From positions 1-64,000 of the forward strand of contig NZ_JAALLN010000024.1 of the NCBI RefSeq assembly GCF_011751075.1: 64,000 bases of DNA, in the 5' to 3' direction. Positions 35,671-43,438 of this stretch are shown in pieces. The translations under genes were made by a program, and so were the position numbers. Position 1 is the stretch's first letter. Each line of letters starts with the position of its first letter. The notes below the pieces were generated by a model, which saw nothing but the letters and a program-made list of their open reading frames with translations, ran no database searches and was not told the origin of the DNA. Origin of the DNA: Flavobacterium poyangense (GTDB lineage: Bacteria > Bacteroidota > Bacteroidia > Flavobacteriales > Flavobacteriaceae).

Positions 35671-36732
35671 ATGAAAATAAAATTTATTATAGTATCCATA
35701 CTACTGGTAAATGCCGGTGTGTATTCTCAAAATGCGCAAATAAAAGAAGCTCAATCCGTTTTTGAAAAAGGCAACTCTCAAAATGCGATTACGATATTGA
35801 ATAAAACAGAGTATCTTATTCTTAATGCATCCGATGAAGATAAATCTGATTTTTATTTTTTAAAAGGTAATGTATTAAAGGATTTAGCTACTAAAAATAT
35901 AGATGCAGCTAATAATTTCACCTTAGCTTCACAAGCTTATCAGGATGTTCTTCTGTATGAAAATGAATCCGGAAAATATAAATCCAGTATAAAAGCGAAT
36001 ACCGCATTGAAACAAATGAAATCTAATCTCGTTAACGGCGCGATGAATGATTTTAAAGCCGGTAATTTTAAAGAAAGCGCCAAAAAAAGTTATGAAGTTT
36101 ACTTGTTTGATAAAAAAGATACATTGAACTTGTATAATGCGGCAGCGGCTTCTATAAACGGAGAAGATTTTGATTCGGCAATAAAATATTACGAGCAATT
36201 AAAAAAGATTAAGTTTTCAGGAAAAGGAATTCTTTATTATGCTACGAACAAAAAAACAAAAGAAGAGGATAGTTTTATTTCTCCGAAAGCAAGAGAATCA
36301 GCTATTCAGTCCGGACTTTACGAAAAGCCAAGAACAGAGTCCGTTCCTTCAAAAAAGATAGAGGTTAATAAAAACCTGGCTTATGCCTATCTGGAGAAAA
36401 AAGATTTTGCAAAAGCGGAAATGACGTACAATGGTATTTTAGATTTGGATCCTAATTGTATCGATGCCTATATTAATCTTGCCTACTTAAAATTGGAGCA
36501 GAAAAAGATTTTAGCAGACGAAATTGCGGCCTTAGGGACCAGTCCTTCAGAAATGCAAAAGTATGACAAGTTAAATGCTAAAAAAGAAGATATAGTTAAA
36601 AGTGCAATACCATATCTTAAAAAAGCGCTTCTTATTGAGCCTAAAAATGCGTCAGTTACAAAAACGCTTTTAGGGGTTTATAAATCGCTTGATATGACAA
36701 ATGAGTATGATTTGTTGAAAGGAGGCATGTAG
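35671..36732 (+). CDS. Secreted TPR-repeat protein
   Basis: 353 residues. Signal peptide (IKFIIVSILLVNAGVYSQ), then helical TPR-like units: about 25-45 (EAQSVFEKGNSQNAITILNK), a middle array (120-180), NKNLAYAYLEKKDFAKAEMT with YNGILDLDPNCIDAYINLAY at about 235-275, and YLKKALLIEPKNASVTKTLL near the end. These fold into a protein-binding superhelix in the periplasm. Partner unknown. It is monocistronic with a long leader; the terminator at 36782 is built from an R4 repeat. Confidence 0.85.
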   Translation: MKIKFIIVSILLVNAGVYSQNAQIKEAQSVFEKGNSQNAITILNKTEYLILNASDEDKSDFYFLKGNVLKDLATKNIDAANNFTLASQAYQDVLLYENESGKYKSSIKANTALKQMKSNLVNGAMNDFKAGNFKESAKKSYEVYLFDKKDTLNLYNAAAASINGEDFDSAIKYYEQLKKIKFSGKGILYYATNKKTKEEDSFISPKARESAIQSGLYEKPRTESVPSKKIEVNKNLAYAYLEKKDFAKAEMTYNGILDLDPNCIDAYINLAYLKLEQKKILADEIAALGTSPSEMQKYDKLNAKKEDIVKSAIPYLKKALLIEPKNASVTKTLLGVYKSLDMTNEYDLLKGGM

Positions 36733-36781
36733 GGGAGTTTTAAAATTTAAAATTTTATAAATCCCAAATTCCAAAAAATCA

Positions 36782-36828
36782 AAAATTCCAAATTCCAATT
36801 TTTAAGAGGAATTTGGAATTTTGTTTTT
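36782..36828 (+). terminator. Terminator made from an R4 (AAATTCCAAATTCC) repeat
   Basis: AAAATTCCAAATTCC (36782-36796) pairs perfectly with GGAATTTGGAATTTT (36808-36822), followed by GTTTTTT. It lies 50 bases past the TPR gene stop. The same AAATTCCAAATTCCAA words lie at 36750-36780, 41757-41800 and 44180-44218. Confidence 0.7.
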
Positions 36829-36859
36829 TGGGTATGAAAAGAATTGTTCATTCAGATAA

Positions 36860-36908
36860 AAAAACTTAGTGAACTTTGCGTAAACCTTTGTGGCCTTCGC
36901 GGTTAAAA
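36860..36908. repeat. R2-type half palindrome (CTTTGCGTAA...CGCGGTTAA)
   Basis: AACTTTGCGTAAACCTTTGT then CTTCGCGGTTAAAAC, which matches the right arm of the full palindrome at 41914-41995. It lies at the 3' end of the minus-strand nth gene. Confidence 0.6.
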
Positions 36909-37559
36909 CTAGACTTTGTTCATCTCCTCTATAATAGACTTTTTCCCAACCGTTCTGGTGATAATGTCTTTTTCTAAACTCCATCCACGTGCCGGTGAAT
37001 ACTCACGTCCGTACCAAATCATCTGAAGATGCAGGTCGTTCCACAACTCCTTTGGGAATAATCTTTTGGCGTCTTTTTCAGTTTGTACGACATTTTTTCC
37101 GTTGGTAAGGTTCCATCGGTACATCAGTCGGTGTATGTGGGTGTCAACCGGAAAAGCGGGAACTCCAAAAGCCTGAGACATTACCACACTTGCTGTTTTA
37201 TGACCTACGGCCGGTAATTCTTCAAGTGCTTCAAAACTTTGCGGAACTTTTCCGTCATGTTTGTCAATCAATATATGCGATAAGCCATGAATTCCTTTTG
37301 ATTTCATCGGTGATAACCCGCAAGGGCGAATGATTTCTTTAATTTCTTCCACCGACATCTTAATCATATCGTACGGATTGTCTGCTTTGGCAAAAAGCAA
37401 TGGAGTAATTTGATTGACACGTACATCAGTGCATTGTGCCGACAATAAAACGGCAATCAATAAAGTATAAGGATCTTTGTGGTCAAGAGGAATAGGTATA
37501 GTGGGGTAGAGTTCTTTTAACGTATTTATAACAAATTGTACGCGAGCTTCTTTATTCAT
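36909..37559 (-). CDS. nth: Endonuclease III (DNA glycosylase/AP lyase), without the Fe-S cluster
   Basis: 216 residues. The helix-hairpin-helix ALEELPAVGHKTASVVMSQA contains the catalytic Lys121; Asp139 in FPVDTHIHRL is the activating acid; LLSAQCTDVRVNQ is the DNA-binding helix. The enzyme removes oxidised pyrimidines and cuts AP sites. The C-terminal C-x6-C-x2-C-x5-C [4Fe-4S] motif of the E. coli enzyme is absent: the region after residue 185 (REYSPARGWSLEKDIITRTV) has no Cys. It is divergent from bcp, with 179 bases between. Confidence 0.93.
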   Translation of the reverse strand: MNKEARVQFVINTLKELYPTIPIPLDHKDPYTLLIAVLLSAQCTDVRVNQITPLLFAKADNPYDMIKMSVEEIKEIIRPCGLSPMKSKGIHGLSHILIDKHDGKVPQSFEALEELPAVGHKTASVVMSQAFGVPAFPVDTHIHRLMYRWNLTNGKNVVQTEKDAKRLFPKELWNDLHLQMIWYGREYSPARGWSLEKDIITRTVGKKSIIEEMNKV

Positions 37560-37614
37560 TTCCGTATTTTTAGTTCCGTAAAAATAGCATAATTTTGCTA
37601 GTGAAGTGTTATTT

Positions 37615-37697
37615 GTGAAATGTGATTTGTAAAATGTGAGAAGTTTAAAATTAAAAATTTAAGAATCCGACTCTCACATCTTACAAATCACATCTCA
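37615..37697. repeat. Imperfect inverted repeat in the nth-bcp spacer
   Basis: A 26-bp arm (37615-37640) starting GTGAAATGTGATTTG pairs with 37672-37697 with two mismatches by eye. A further ATTTCACAAATCACATTTCA follows to 37727. The related GTGAGATGTGAGATGTGAGA occurs at about 57159-57179. Confidence 0.65.
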
Positions 37698-37738
37698 CAT
37701 TTTACATTTCACAAATCACATTTCACAAAAAATAAGAT

Positions 37739-38191
37739 ATGACAACATTACAAAAAGGAGATAAAGCACCTCAATTTTCAGGAACAGATCAGGAAGGAAA
37801 AACACATAAACTAGCGGATTACGCAGGTAAAAAATTAGTAGTTTTCTTTTATCCAAAAGCCAGTACGCCGGGTTGTACGGCTGAAGCTTGTGATTTAAGA
37901 GATAACTTCGAGCGTTTTAAAGCTAATAATTATGAACTTCTGGGTGTAAGTGCTGATAGTCAGAAAGCACAAGCGAAGTTTAAAGATAAATACGAATTTC
38001 CTTTTCCATTAATTGCCGATGAAGATAAGTCTGTAATCAATGCTTTTGGAGTTTGGGGTCCAAAAAAGTTTATGGGAAGAGAATATGACGGAATCCACAG
38101 AACTACTTTTGTAATCGATGAAAACGGAATCATTGACGAAGTAATCGAAAAAGTTAAAACGAAAGAACACGCAGCGCAGATTTTGAAATAG
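37739..38191 (+). CDS. bcp: Thioredoxin-dependent thiol peroxidase (BCP/PrxQ)
   Basis: 150 residues, the usual length. The peroxidatic Cys46 lies in YPKASTPGCTAEACDLRD, with the resolving Cys51 five residues on, the atypical 2-Cys PrxQ pattern. The domain continues with VSADSQKAQAKFKDKYEFPF and the TTFVIDENGII segment. It reduces organic and hydrogen peroxides in the cytoplasm using thioredoxin. The leader carries the inverted repeat at 37615 and a TAATTTTG (37590-37597). Confidence 0.95.
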   Translation: MTTLQKGDKAPQFSGTDQEGKTHKLADYAGKKLVVFFYPKASTPGCTAEACDLRDNFERFKANNYELLGVSADSQKAQAKFKDKYEFPFPLIADEDKSVINAFGVWGPKKFMGREYDGIHRTTFVIDENGIIDEVIEKVKTKEHAAQILK

Positions 38192-38204
38192 TTTTTGTTG
38201 GTTA

Positions 38205-38345
38205 ACCGCTAAGATCGCAAAGATTTACGCAAGGTTCGCAAAGTTTTTTTCTCACGCAGATTTTGCAGATTTAGCGGATTACATTATTAAAAAAAAGAAT
38301 CAGCTAAATCTGCAAAATCTGCGTGAAAAACTAATCGCAAGTTTC
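38205..38345. repeat. R1 palindrome, copy C, with R2-like flank
   Basis: A perfect 24-bp inverted repeat: the arm beginning TCACGCAGATTTTGCAG (38252-38275) and its complement (38303-38326), 27-base centre. The flank 38205-38245 carries TAACCGCTAAGATCGCAAAG. It lies between the bcp stop and the terminator at 38408. Confidence 0.85.
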
Positions 38346-38407
38346 GAAGATTTATCTTTAAAATAAACGGAAATCTCTAAAAACTTGAAACCTGAAACAA
38401 AAAAATA

Positions 38408-38442
38408 AATCCCCGTAAAGAAATTCTTTTTACGGGGATTTT
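38408..38442 (-). terminator. Terminator of the 486-residue conserved gene
   Basis: AAATCCCCGTAAAGAA pairs with TTTTTACGGGGATTT around a short loop (one bulge), with T-runs on both strands. It abuts the minus-strand stop at 38446. Confidence 0.8.
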
Positions 38443-38445
38443 TAT

Positions 38446-39906
38446 TTAGTTCGTTTTGTTTAACTCCTTCTCGGGATGATAACCAAAAAGATGATGTTCT
38501 TTTATAATTTCTGCGATACCCGGAGGTAACATATGTTCCCAGCCGGTTTTTCCCTGATTGATCATTTTCAGAACCGCACGGGAGAAAACTTCCAGATTGT
38601 GTGGGTCGTAATCAACAACATCAACCACTTTTCCGTTAAATTTAAAGAACTTGTACAGTTCTTTCATTCTTGGGTGTACTTTTAAGTTGGTTGAATTCAT
38701 CAGAACGCCGTTTTCATCTAACATCGGATACAAGAAAACTTTCATATCGCGGTAGAATAATTTTCCAAACGCTTCAAGGATTCCTCCACTTAAATGACGG
38801 TAATATTTCTCATCAAAAATATCAACTAAATTGTTAACTCCCATTGCTAATCCCATACGGGCTTTGGTATAGTTAGCAAAGTATTCAACTACTTTGTAAT
38901 ATTCCTGGAAATTCGAAATCATAACGGTTTGACCTAAAGAACAAAGTAATTCGGCTCTGTCCATAAAGTCACGTTCGTCAATTTCACCATCTGAACGCAA
39001 ATTCGAAAGCGTAATTTCAAAAACTACTAAAGTATTGTCTTTATCGACTTTATTTTCTTCGAGGAACATTTTTAATGACTTCTCATACATGTCCATATTT
39101 ACTTTCGTAACCGGACGGAAACTTCCTCTTAAAGCTAAAAGGTTCTTTTTGTATAAAATTGCAGCCGGTAAAATGTTTTTTCCTTCCGGGTTAAACATTA
39201 CGGCATCAGTCATTCCGTTTTTAACCAATTGTAAACTCATTAAACGATTGTCAACATCTGCAAAACGAGGTCCTGAGAAGTTAATCGTATCAATTTCAAG
39301 TTGGTCTTTGTCTAAGTGATCGTATAAGTAGCGAAGTAATCGTTTTGGATCGTTGTATTTGTAGAAAGCACCGTAAATTAAGTTTACCCCTAAAATTCCA
39401 AGTGTTTCCTGTTGTAGTCTTGCATCGGTTTCTTTAAAACGAATGTGTAGAATAATTTCGTTGTAAGCTTCGTCCGGTTCAATTTGGTATCGGATTCCAA
39501 CCCAACCATGACCTTTAAATTGCTTGGCAAAATCAATAGTTGCAACGGTATTTGCGTAACTAAAGAAAAGTTTGTTTGGGTGTTTTTCACGGCTCAAACG
39601 TTCTTCAATAAGCTCTCCTTCAAAAGTCAGCATTTTTTTTAGACGGTTTTCGGTAACATATCTTCCGTCACTTTCAATTCCGTAAACAGCATCACTAAAA
39701 TCTTTGTCATAGGCAGACATTGCTTTTGCAATTGTTCCCGATGAACCTCCGGATCTGAAAAAGTGTCTAACGGTTTCTTGTCCAGCACCGATTTCAGCAA
39801 ATGTCCCGTAAATATTCTCGTTTAAATTAATGCGTAAAGCTTTGTCTTTTATAGAAGGAATCTGTTCGATGACCTTGTCACCTTTGAGTTTTATTTCTGT
39901 ACCCAT
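38446..39906 (-). CDS. Conserved 486-residue protein of unknown function
   Basis: A soluble protein with no signal peptide, membrane segment or domain that I recognise. The N-terminus is highly structured and looks strongly conserved (INLNENIYGTFAEIGAGQET, then FRSGGSSGTIAKAMSAYDKD). A central alpha/beta part has LFFSYANTVATIDFAKQFKG and VMFNPEGKNILPAAILYKKN. The C-terminus contains PPGIAEIIKEHHLFGY. It appears to be a large cytoplasmic enzyme-like protein; any automatic name should be distrusted. It stands alone, with ATG 39906 divergent from the MBL gene. Confidence 0.75.
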   Translation of the reverse strand: MGTEIKLKGDKVIEQIPSIKDKALRINLNENIYGTFAEIGAGQETVRHFFRSGGSSGTIAKAMSAYDKDFSDAVYGIESDGRYVTENRLKKMLTFEGELIEERLSREKHPNKLFFSYANTVATIDFAKQFKGHGWVGIRYQIEPDEAYNEIILHIRFKETDARLQQETLGILGVNLIYGAFYKYNDPKRLLRYLYDHLDKDQLEIDTINFSGPRFADVDNRLMSLQLVKNGMTDAVMFNPEGKNILPAAILYKKNLLALRGSFRPVTKVNMDMYEKSLKMFLEENKVDKDNTLVVFEITLSNLRSDGEIDERDFMDRAELLCSLGQTVMISNFQEYYKVVEYFANYTKARMGLAMGVNNLVDIFDEKYYRHLSGGILEAFGKLFYRDMKVFLYPMLDENGVLMNSTNLKVHPRMKELYKFFKFNGKVVDVVDYDPHNLEVFSRAVLKMINQGKTGWEHMLPPGIAEIIKEHHLFGYHPEKELNKTN

Positions 39907-39996
39907 TTTATTTTAAATAGATTTGTTACAAAGTTAGCAAATTAGGCTTCTAATGAAAGAGAAATAATCCTATTTTTGTAAAAAAAATAAGTTCAA

Positions 39997-40761
39997 TTGA
40001 AGATCAATTTTTTAGGAACCGGCACTTCTCAAGGCATCCCAATCATTGGGGTCGATCATCCAGTTTGTAAAAGCACTGATGCTAAGGATAAAAGACTTCG
40101 CGTGTCTATTTGGATCACTTGGGGCGAACATTCGTACGTTGTAGATTGTGGACCTGATTTTAGGCAACAAATGCTTACTTGCGGATGCAGAAAGCTCGAT
40201 GCCATTTTATTTACACACGAACATGCAGATCACACTGCCGGATTAGACGACATTCGACCGTTTAATTTCAGACAGGGTGAAATTCCTGTTTATGCACATC
40301 AGCGCGTAATCGACAATTTAAGACGTCGTTTTGAATATGTTTTTGAAACCGTAAATAAATATCCCGGGGCTCCAAGCGTTAGAACCATCGAAGTAAAAAA
40401 CAACGAACCTTTTGCTGTAGGAGATAAAATGGCAATCCCGATAAATGTAATGCACGGTGATTTACAGGTTTTTGGCTATCGAATAGATGATTTTGCTTAT
40501 CTGACGGATGTTAAGACTGTAGAAGATATCGAAGTTGAAAAACTAAAAAATCTGAAAGTTTTGGTGGTGAATGCGTTGCGCGTCGAGCCACATGATACGC
40601 ATTTTAACTTGCAGGAAGCTTTAGATTTTATTGACTTAGTAAAACCTGAAGTAGCTTATTTAACGCATATCAGCCATGTTTTGGGCTTTCACGAAGAAGT
40701 GCAAAAACAGTTGCCTAAAAACGTTTTTCTGGCTTACGATAATTTAGAAATTACAATTTAA
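39997..40761 (+). CDS. Metallo-beta-lactamase-fold hydrolase (PhnP/RNase Z-like)
   Basis: 254 residues from a TTG start (KINFLGTGTSQGIPI). The metal motif HEHADH lies at residues 74-79, with further ligands in the VMHGDLQVFGY and YLTHISHVLGFHEE blocks. GTGTSQGIP at the N-terminus is typical of PhnP-type phosphodiesterases. The substrate, probably a small cyclic phosphate or nucleotide, cannot be settled from sequence. It leads a short plus-strand run (40774, 41323). Confidence 0.9.
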   Translation: MKINFLGTGTSQGIPIIGVDHPVCKSTDAKDKRLRVSIWITWGEHSYVVDCGPDFRQQMLTCGCRKLDAILFTHEHADHTAGLDDIRPFNFRQGEIPVYAHQRVIDNLRRRFEYVFETVNKYPGAPSVRTIEVKNNEPFAVGDKMAIPINVMHGDLQVFGYRIDDFAYLTDVKTVEDIEVEKLKNLKVLVVNALRVEPHDTHFNLQEALDFIDLVKPEVAYLTHISHVLGFHEEVQKQLPKNVFLAYDNLEITI

Positions 40762-40773
40762 TTATATTATAAA

Positions 40774-41277
40774 ATGAAAAAATCCCTGATGCTTTACCTT
40801 TTTATCCTTGCGATATTAATGAATGTTTTTACCTATATGTTTTATAGTCGCGAAGTTAAATTTGAGCAGGAAAGATACGAGAAAACGACCAAGAAACTTA
40901 GAGACAGCATAAGTTTGGTTTCAACAAAACTGGCAGAGTCAGATTATTTTTCTTTAGAAAATAATGAAAATGCACAAAACTATTTTGATAACAGTGCTAC
41001 AGGAGGAAAAATTATTCAGTACGAAAAATTGATTCCGGTTGTGACTGAAAAATTATTGGACTTAAATTCGAATCCAAACGGAAATCCGTATACGGGACAG
41101 GATATGATTGATGGAAAAAAGTTTGTTATCAATAAAATAAAGATCCTGAACCACAGATGGATTATTGCTGATTACAGTAATGGTGAATTGTGGGGTGAAG
41201 TCTTATTAAAATACTTTGTTAATACTGATGAAAGTATTACTTTTGAAATAAATCAGTCTTTGTTGTATCAAAAATAA
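40774..41277 (+). CDS. Membrane-anchored protein of unknown function
   Basis: 167 residues. N-terminal hydrophobic helix at about 5-25 (SLMLYLFILAILMNVFTYMF), a coiled-coil-like charged stretch (REVKFEQERYEKTTKKLRDS, about 27-50), then a beta-rich C-terminal domain with NHRWIIADYSNGELWGEVLL. Probably anchored with the C-terminus in the periplasm. No family recognised. It starts 12 bases after the MBL gene, so the two are co-transcribed. Confidence 0.7.
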   Translation: MKKSLMLYLFILAILMNVFTYMFYSREVKFEQERYEKTTKKLRDSISLVSTKLAESDYFSLENNENAQNYFDNSATGGKIIQYEKLIPVVTEKLLDLNSNPNGNPYTGQDMIDGKKFVINKIKILNHRWIIADYSNGELWGEVLLKYFVNTDESITFEINQSLLYQK

Positions 41278-41322
41278 AGAGAGATACTCTTTTGTAATTC
41301 AGTAATTTAAAGTAACGAAATT

Positions 41323-41748
41323 ATGAAAAAACTATTTTTGCTAGCAATTATTATCGGACTTTCTTTTTCTTGCAATAAGAAAGTTTCTCAGGAATCCAAA
41401 ACGGTACAGGAAGAAGCAAAACCTAAAGTGGTTGGTGGTGATAGTGATGAACATGGGTGCAAAGGTTCTGCCGGTTACACCTGGTCAATTGTAAAGAAAG
41501 AATGTGTCCGACTTTTTGAAATTGGAACGCAGCTGGCCCACGCCGAAGACGGAAAAACATATTCTACAGTGGCTTATGTGATTTTTGAAGGGAATAAAGC
41601 AGAACTTTTTCTGGATACGCAAAAAGAGGCCATTATTTTAGAAAGAAAATCAGAAGGGGATTCGTGGGTAAAAGACGATTACGAATTAATACCTTGGAAA
41701 GGATATGTTTTGAAAAAAGCAGGAAAGATAATTTATACTGGAATATAG
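41323..41748 (+). CDS. Lipoprotein with a GCKGSAGYTWS domain
   Basis: 141 residues. Lipobox Cys17 (LAIIIGLSFSCNKK), a charged linker, then the block DEHGCKGSAGYTWSIVKKEC with two Cys that may pair. A beta-rich end follows (KDDYELIPWKGYVLKKAG). The block is one I associate with small Bacteroidota lipoproteins of unknown role. It is 45 bases behind the preceding gene and followed by a hairpin terminator at 41814. Confidence 0.7.
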   Translation: MKKLFLLAIIIGLSFSCNKKVSQESKTVQEEAKPKVVGGDSDEHGCKGSAGYTWSIVKKECVRLFEIGTQLAHAEDGKTYSTVAYVIFEGNKAELFLDTQKEAIILERKSEGDSWVKDDYELIPWKGYVLKKAGKIIYTGI

Positions 41749-41756
41749 GGTTGGGA

Positions 41757-41800
41757 AATTCCAATTTTTGAAATTCCAAATTCCAAATTCCAATTTTTGG
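41757..41800. repeat. R4 repeat (AAATTCCAAATTCC)
   Basis: Three tandem variants of AAATTCCAA followed by TTTTTGGAG, immediately past the lipoprotein stop. Confidence 0.6.
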
Positions 41801-41813
41801 AGTGTGAAGATGT

Positions 41814-41860
41814 AAAAAGTGAGATGTGAAATGGGTGAACCAAGTTACATCTCACTTTTT
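41814..41860 (+). terminator. Terminator hairpin behind the lipoprotein gene
   Basis: AAAAAGTGAGATGT (41814-41827) and ACATCTCACTTTTT (41847-41860) form perfect 14-bp arms, 19-base loop, then ATTTTG. Confidence 0.65.
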
Positions 41861-41913
41861 ATTTTGAATAGCCTCTTGCTTTAGCTTGAGTACTAGATGT
41901 GGTTAGAAAAGTT

Positions 41914-41995
41914 TAACCGCAAGGGCCGCAAAGAATTACGCAAAGTTCGCAGGGCTTAGCGACCTTTGCGTAATCCTTTGTGCTCTTTGCGGTTA
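41914..41995. repeat. R2 palindrome (complete)
   Basis: 32-bp arms: 41914-41945 (starting TAACCGCAAGGGCC) and 41964-41995 (ending CTCTTTGCGGTTA), pairing with a handful of mismatches, around an 18-base centre. Half copies lie near 36860-36908, 38205-38245 and the edges of the R1 elements. Confidence 0.8.
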
Positions 41996-42029
41996 AGAAA
42001 AACGGTATATCTTAATCCTGATTTTAGAT

Positions 42030-42602
42030 TTAATTTACTAATTGCTTAATAAAGTCGCTCGTTACAACTTGAGCGAATTCTTCGTTTAAACTTGCTAATG
42101 CGGTTTGATGAATGATTTCTGCAGAGAAGTCTTCTCCGTTAATACCTTTTTTATTGAAGGTTGCTGTTGCATCAGAAGCTAAGTACACAGTATAACCAAA
42201 GTTTCCGGCCATTCTTGTGGTAGTTGAAACACAATGATCTGTTGTTAATCCTACAATAACAAGATTTGTAATTTTTGCAGTATCGAGTAACTCTTTTAAG
42301 TTCGTTCCGATAAAAGCACTGTTTACATTTTTTTTGATGATGGTTTCGCCCTCAATTGGTTTTACAACATCCTGAAAATCATTGCCCGGATGTGTCGCAT
42401 TCAAAATGGAATTCGGATTAGAAGAACAATGCTGTACATGAAAAATCGGCAAATTTTTGCCTCTCCAGATTTCCAGAAGTTCTCCGGCTTTTTGTTCTGC
42501 AGTAACATTATTTCGGTCTCCTCCCCAGTAGGCGATATCTTCGAATCCTTTTTGAATGTCGATTAAGATTAATGCGGGGTTTTCGAGTTTTGTAGTTACC
42601 AT
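42030..42602 (-). CDS. Cysteine hydrolase, isochorismatase family
   Basis: 190 residues. The catalytic triad is visible: Asp15 in LILIDIQKGFED, a Lys at 90/91 (IIKKNVNSAF), and Cys124 in VGLTTDHCVSTTTR. The family includes nicotinamidases, isochorismatases and N-carbamoyl hydrolases. The metal-binding residues of nicotinamidase are not clearly present, so the substrate is open. It is monocistronic. Confidence 0.88.
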   Translation of the reverse strand: MVTTKLENPALILIDIQKGFEDIAYWGGDRNNVTAEQKAGELLEIWRGKNLPIFHVQHCSSNPNSILNATHPGNDFQDVVKPIEGETIIKKNVNSAFIGTNLKELLDTAKITNLVIVGLTTDHCVSTTTRMAGNFGYTVYLASDATATFNKKGINGEDFSAEIIHQTALASLNEEFAQVVTSDFIKQLVN

Positions 42603-42674
42603 ATAGATTTAATAATTTAAGTTTTGACTGAGTATCAAAAAAAATATTCTTATATAAATTAACTCATTATTACC

Positions 42675-43334
42675 TTATTGCTGCTTTTTTGTTTTTAATA
42701 TATATCGTATTCCAGTTGAAAACCCAAGAGATTGTGTTCTATAAGATCCTGAATTGCTATTAATTGTTGTTATTCCACCTTCACCATTTATTTCAATAAA
42801 AACAGCAAAATTGTCCTTTAGGATTAGTTTGTCAGCTCCAATTGCAAATATAAAAGTAAATTCATTATTTTTTATAATTAGATTTTCCTTGATTCTTGGA
42901 AAGGCTACGGTTTCATCTACTTCGCCTTTGTAGCTGTTGGTGTTGTCAAGGATATTATAGCCAAAACCTAAATCTGCATAAATACCAAAATTGTTGCCGA
43001 GACTACCTGCTCTTCTATAATTCAGGTTGAATGATTTCGAGTTGATGGTATATTTTGCTCTGGAAAAAGAATCGCTTTTAGAACCTCTTGTGCTATTTAC
43101 ATATTCAAAGTGAATACCATTTGTTACTTTTTTATGAGGATCACCAAAATAGTACAGTACAGAAAAACCTTCTTTGATGTTCCATAATGCATTTCCGATT
43201 ACGGCTCGCCCTTCAGTTGTTCTTGAATTGGCAATATTGCTAAAGCCATAACTGACATTTGCTCCAAATTCTATTTGTTGTGAAAAACCAATTTGGACAC
43301 TAAAGAAAAATAATAAGAGTAATTTTTTATTCAT
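42675..43334 (-). CDS. Outer-membrane beta-barrel-like protein
   Basis: 219 residues. Signal peptide (KKLLLLFFFSVQIGFSQ), then alternating amphipathic strands (QIEFGANVSYGFSNIANSRT at the N-terminus, SLGFSTGIRYILKTKKQQ at the end), ending in Lys/Gln rather than the usual terminal Phe. Fits a small 8-10 strand porin-like barrel; function unknown. Monocistronic. Confidence 0.7.
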   Translation of the reverse strand: MNKKLLLLFFFSVQIGFSQQIEFGANVSYGFSNIANSRTTEGRAVIGNALWNIKEGFSVLYYFGDPHKKVTNGIHFEYVNSTRGSKSDSFSRAKYTINSKSFNLNYRRAGSLGNNFGIYADLGFGYNILDNTNSYKGEVDETVAFPRIKENLIIKNNEFTFIFAIGADKLILKDNFAVFIEINGEGGITTINSNSGSYRTQSLGFSTGIRYILKTKKQQ

Positions 43335-43438
43335 TCGAGGTAAATTAGGGGCAATTTTTAAAACAGTTGTTTTTCATAGTTAATTGTAAAATCAACTAAG
43401 TTATTTTCTTAGATTGTGACTGCGATTGGCACTAAAAA

